This document shows, piece after piece, positions 61,276-64,000 of a stretch of DNA of 64,000 nucleotides. Positions within the stretch are counted from its first letter, which is position 1. Each line of letters begins with the position of its first letter. Source of the stretch: Arthrobacter pullicola (GTDB lineage Bacteria; Actinomycetota; Actinomycetes; Actinomycetales; Micrococcaceae); the NCBI RefSeq assembly GCF_014836875.1, contig NZ_JACSQC010000001.1, forward strand, positions 124,001-188,000. The letters run 5' to 3'. Below the pieces are notes generated by a model. The model was not told the origin of the DNA, ran no database searches, and was given only the letters and a program-made list of their open reading frames with translations. The translations under genes were made by a program, and so were the position numbers.

Positions 61276-62193
61276 GTGGCTAATGTGGACCTGAATTCCG
61301 AGCAGCTGCGCGCCCTCTCAGCCGTGATCGATCACGGCGGTTTCGAAACGGCGGCGGCCTCCCTGCATGTCACCCCCTCGGCGATCAGCCAGCGGATCAA
61401 GGCTTTGGAGAAGCAGGTGGGTGCTGTTCTGGTCCGGCGCGGCAAGCCGGCAGCAGTCACGGAACCGGGAGCTGTCCTGCTGCGGCTGGCCCGCCAGGTG
61501 GCGGCCTTGGAGACCGACGCCGCGCGGCGGCTGGGACTGGACGAACAGGCCGGCCGGCCACGGGTCCTGCTGGTCATCAACGCGGATTCGATGGCCACGT
61601 GGGTCCTGCCGGCTCTGGCTCCACTGCAGGACATCAGTTTTGAGTTCACCTTGGAGGACCAGGACTATTCCGCCGACAGCCTGCGCAACGGCACAGCTAT
61701 GGGGGCCGTAACCTCCAGTTCCACAGCGGTGCAGGGCTGCTCCGTGGAGCCGCTGGGCATTATGCGGTACCTGGCCGTGGCCAGCCCGGACTTCGTCGGG
61801 CGCTGGCTTCCGGAGGGATGGAATCACGTTTCCGCCGCCGCAGCCCCCATGGTCGTGTTCAACCGGAGGGATTCCCTGCAGCAGAGGTTCCTTTCGGACT
61901 GCTTCGGGCCCGGCCTGGCTCCGCCGCACCACTTTGTTCCGGCGTCCTGGGATTTCCTGCAGGCAACCCGGCTGGGTTTTGGCTGGGCTGTGCTTCCGGA
62001 TCTGCAGGCAGCACCTCTGCTGGCCGACGGTTCGCTGGTGCTGCTGGACGCTGGCCGCGCACTGGATGTCCCGCTGTTCTGGCAGCAGTGGCGGGTGGAT
62101 CTTCCGCCCCTCTCCCGGGTTGCCGAGGCTCTGACCAGCGCAGCGGCGCGGGTGCTGGCCTCACAGGGCACTGGCTTAGCAGGGACCCGTTAG
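61276..62193 (+). CDS. LysR-family regulator of amino-acid export (LysG/ArgP)
   Basis: Activates the divergent exporter gene in response to basic amino acids in relatives. 305 aa. The helix-turn-helix at residues about 20-45 reads GGFETAAASLHVTPSAISQR. The effector-binding part follows. GTG start at 61276 or 61285. The end overlaps the convergent flavin reductase by four bases. Confidence 0.92.
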   Translation: MANVDLNSEQLRALSAVIDHGGFETAAASLHVTPSAISQRIKALEKQVGAVLVRRGKPAAVTEPGAVLLRLARQVAALETDAARRLGLDEQAGRPRVLLVINADSMATWVLPALAPLQDISFEFTLEDQDYSADSLRNGTAMGAVTSSSTAVQGCSVEPLGIMRYLAVASPDFVGRWLPEGWNHVSAAAAPMVVFNRRDSLQQRFLSDCFGPGLAPPHHFVPASWDFLQATRLGFGWAVLPDLQAAPLLADGSLVLLDAGRALDVPLFWQQWRVDLPPLSRVAEALTSAAARVLASQGTGLAGTR

Positions 62194-62699
62194 AGAGCAG
62201 AGTCCCTGCTCAGGCGGTGGTACGTCCGATCGTGGTAGACCAGGGGCGCGGCCGCCGGCCCGGCGTAAATTTCCTGCACAGCGGCTGCGACGAGGGTCGA
62301 GCTTCCTGCCTGGGTTAGAGACAGCACCCGGCAGACCAGCGCACGGGGAACCCCCTTCAGCAGCGGCTCACCGCCGGGCAGTGTGTCCCATTCCAGGTCC
62401 GGACCGAAACGTTCTGCGCCACGTGCGGCAAAGAGAGCGGCCAGGTCAGCATTATCGGCACCGAGCAGGTGGACCACAATCGTGTCAGCGGCAGCGATAA
62501 CACCGGCGGTCCCCTCGGTCGAGGCCAGCGAGAAGGCCAGGATGGGCGGGAGCGCGGACACGGACGCGACTGACGACGCCGTGAGTCCCACCGGTCCGTT
62601 GGACCCCGCGGCGGTAATGATTGCGACGCCGGCGGGGTGGCCCCGGAAAGCGTCCTTGAATTCATCCACCACTGGGTTGGTAACTGCCGTTGAAGTCAT
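62190..62699 (-). CDS. flavin reductase family protein
   Basis: 169 aa, split-barrel FMN-binding fold. FRGHPAGVAIITAAG and GLTASSVASVSALPPILAFSLA are the signature of the flavin reductase-like family; HDRTYHRL is at the end. It would reduce FMN or FAD with NAD(P)H. The ATG at 62699 follows a SoxR operator and promoter so closely that the transcript may be leaderless. Confidence 0.92.
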   Translation of the reverse strand: MTSTAVTNPVVDEFKDAFRGHPAGVAIITAAGSNGPVGLTASSVASVSALPPILAFSLASTEGTAGVIAAADTIVVHLLGADNADLAALFAARGAERFGPDLEWDTLPGGEPLLKGVPRALVCRVLSLTQAGSSTLVAAAVQEIYAGPAAAPLVYHDRTYHRLSRDSAL

Positions 62700-62705
62700 A
62701 CCCCA

Positions 62706-62736
62706 AGCGTAGAACCTCAACAATAGTTGAGGTCAA
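62706..62736 (-). promoter_or_regulatory. SoxR box within a 19-base-spacer promoter for the flavin reductase
   Basis: CCTCAACAATAGTTGAGG (62715-62732) is an 18-base inverted repeat matching the SoxR operator half-sites CCTCAA/TTGAGG. On the minus strand -35 TTGACC (62736-62731) and -10 TACGCT (62711-62706) are 19 bases apart, the length that MerR-family activators use. The ATG at 62699 lies six bases after the -10. Confidence 0.85.
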
Positions 62737-63200
62737 ATTTCCGGTTCGAGCAGGGGTGCACCGTGCGAATGGAGTCCTGACGCATCGTCCGGGTTGACGA
62801 AGCTGCACTCTGCCAGGGAGAGGCAGCCGCATCCGATGCAGCCGCCAAGCCTGTCCCGCAGAGCCTCGAGCTGGTGGATCCGGCTATCGAGGTCCTGGCG
62901 CCAGGCCGCGGAGAGACGCTGCCAGTCCGCCTGGTCCGGAACGCCGTCGTGCGGCAGTTCCGCCAGGGCGGAGGCGATATGGGACAAGGGGATTCCTGCC
63001 CGCTGGGCAGCGCGGATGACCGCCACTCTCCGAAGCACCGAGCGGTCAAAGCGGCGCTGGTTCCCGGCAGTCCGGCGGCTCCGGATCAAACCCTGCCGCT
63101 CGTAGAAATGCAGGGCTGACACAGCTACTCCGCTTCGTTCGGCCACCTGGCCAACGCTCAGTTCACCCGGGACCTGGGTTTGTCCGTCCATTTCGTGCAT
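62733..63200 (-). CDS. soxR: redox-sensitive transcriptional activator SoxR
   Basis: MerR-family sensor with a [2Fe-2S] cluster. 155 aa from the ATG at 63200. ELSVGQVAERSGVAVSALHFYE is the DNA-binding helix-turn-helix. The cluster motif CIGCGCLSLAEC (C-x2-C-x-C-x5-C) lies near residue 130. Start options are 63200 and 63218 (GTG). It lies 31 bases downstream of the FAD oxidoreductase, and its stop touches the SoxR box of the next gene. Confidence 0.95.
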   Translation of the reverse strand: MHEMDGQTQVPGELSVGQVAERSGVAVSALHFYERQGLIRSRRTAGNQRRFDRSVLRRVAVIRAAQRAGIPLSHIASALAELPHDGVPDQADWQRLSAAWRQDLDSRIHQLEALRDRLGGCIGCGCLSLAECSFVNPDDASGLHSHGAPLLEPEI

Positions 63201-63231
63201 TGCCCTGCCTGCCGACACCGACGGCTGAAGC

Positions 63232-64000
63232 TCAGCCGGTTGCTGAGTCCATTAAACCAAGGGGCGGGACGGCGTGGCCGTAGCGGAAGAGGTTCTGTGG
63301 ATCCCAGGTTGCTTTGGCCGACCGCAGCCGCGCGTACGCTTCCGGCTCCCAAGCGCGTGCCCTGTCCTGTTCATCACCAGCGGGGCCATGGAAATTGATC
63401 AGGCTGCCGGCGGCATAGGGTTCGAATCCCGCGGCGAGCCGCGCCAGCGCCGCCTCGACGGCGTCCTCCGCAGGGAGCCCCGGAACCCCAAGGATAAAGA
63501 GGTGGAAACCGGCGCCGCGGCCGGACACCGCGTCCGGCACCGCTGGATCAGCGGCAAGGGCTCCGCCCAGCAGGCGGAGCTCGGCCATGACCAGGGGCGT
63601 GTCCGATCCCGGGCCGACGTGCCGCAGCAGTTCCGCTGTGCCCTCTTCCCCTAAGTCAGCGAGCAGCATGCCGCGTTCCATGCTGGGCATGGGGCCCGCG
63701 GGGTCGTCATGAATGGAATCCACAGCCCCATAGTCCATCAGCCCAACAGTGTCCCTGAGCAGCGGAAGCGCACGCATCGGTTCGAGCAGAGCCCCGCCCT
63801 CCTCCTGGCCGCCGAAGAAGCCGAATCGCAGCAGCACCGGTGCGCTCCCGCGGAGCTCTTCCGGAACAAAGGGGACATCCGGAAGGTGCATAAAGGCCAG
63901 TGACGCGGATGCCTCATGGGGCAGGTCCGGTGCCCACCGCCGGAAAAGCTCCAGCACGTCCCCGGCGGCTTCCTCCGGGAACACAATCTGCCCGCCGTAG
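63232..64000 (-). CDS. FAD-binding oxidoreductase, BBE type (5' part cut by window end)
   Basis: C-terminal part of a berberine-bridge-enzyme-like flavoprotein; at least 256 codons. YGGQIVFPEE at the cut edge, and EPEAYARLRSAKATWDPQNLFRY at the end (BBE domain). The FAD-binding N-terminus lies outside. It oxidises an unknown substrate. Transcribed toward soxR. Confidence 0.85.
   Translation of the reverse strand, partial: YGGQIVFPEEAAGDVLELFRRWAPDLPHEASASLAFMHLPDVPFVPEELRGSAPVLLRFGFFGGQEEGGALLEPMRALPLLRDTVGLMDYGAVDSIHDDPAGPMPSMERGMLLADLGEEGTAELLRHVGPGSDTPLVMAELRLLGGALAADPAVPDAVSGRGAGFHLFILGVPGLPAEDAVEAALARLAAGFEPYAAGSLINFHGPAGDEQDRARAWEPEAYARLRSAKATWDPQNLFRYGHAVPPLGLMDSATG

Noticed and set aside
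63418-63432. GGTTCGAATCCCG resembles a tRNA T-arm.
   Set aside because: It lies inside the FAD oxidoreductase reading frame and no acceptor or anticodon stem can be drawn around it.

Overview
This 64 kb window is an ordinary, gene-dense stretch of chromosome from a high-GC Gram-positive bacterium, most likely Arthrobacter or a close relative in the Micrococcaceae. The grounds are the high GC, many GTG starts, Lsr2, an actinobacterial-type LysS, and the order tilS-hpt-ftsH-folEPBK-DUF3180-PH-PH-DUF2520-panC-lysS-lsr2-clpC. I see no rRNA, tRNA, insertion sequence, prophage or CRISPR array. The genus is inferred from gene content and order, not from any marker comparison.

Positions 1-17330 form a minus-strand housekeeping block. 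Read in the direction of transcription it holds dacB, a zinc-metalloprotease-like protein, tilS, hpt, ftsH, then a tightly coupled folate cluster (folE, folP, folB, folK). Membrane proteins (DUF3180, two PH-domain proteins), a DUF2520 dehydrogenase-like protein and panC follow. The block ends with lysS, a tiny membrane protein, lsr2 and clpC, which is cut by the window edge. Many junctions are 4-base ATGA or GTGA overlaps, so folate, pantothenate and membrane genes are probably co-expressed.

Positions 17600-33200 are mixed in strand: ppa, a SatD-like HTH protein, a HAD phosphatase, serS, a diacylglycerol-kinase-like protein, a small acidic protein, an operon of rhodanese, pheA and topoisomerase IB, an amidase, a POT peptide transporter, a three-gene ABC importer of the TrpXYZ type, and pgm. 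Several strong intrinsic-terminator-like hairpins separate the units.

Positions 33200-49500 carry an aldehyde dehydrogenase/SDR pair, an NCS2 permease, glycerate kinase, GDPD, and the most distinctive locus of the window: an MprF-type aminoacyl-lipid synthase with a rhomboid-like membrane part, a membrane-anchored esterase and a PAP2 phosphatase in one operon. Next come a HAD phosphatase, a PfkB kinase, an alpha/beta hydrolase, a stand-alone RelA/SpoT synthetase-like protein, an SDR with an N-terminal helical extension, and a SRPBCC protein.

Positions 49500-64000 hold phosphoketolase, three-domain LigD, a DUF2867 SDR, an L,D-transpeptidase, small membrane proteins, a chloroperoxidase-like hydrolase, an acetyltransferase, a lipoprotein, a divergent lysE/lysG-type exporter-regulator pair, a flavin reductase behind a textbook SoxR operator, soxR itself, and the C-terminal part of a BBE-type FAD oxidoreductase cut by the window end.

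No clearly undescribed system stands out. The best leads are the MprF-esterase-PAP2 operon, the SoxR-controlled and apparently leaderless flavin reductase, and the stand-alone RelA/SpoT protein.
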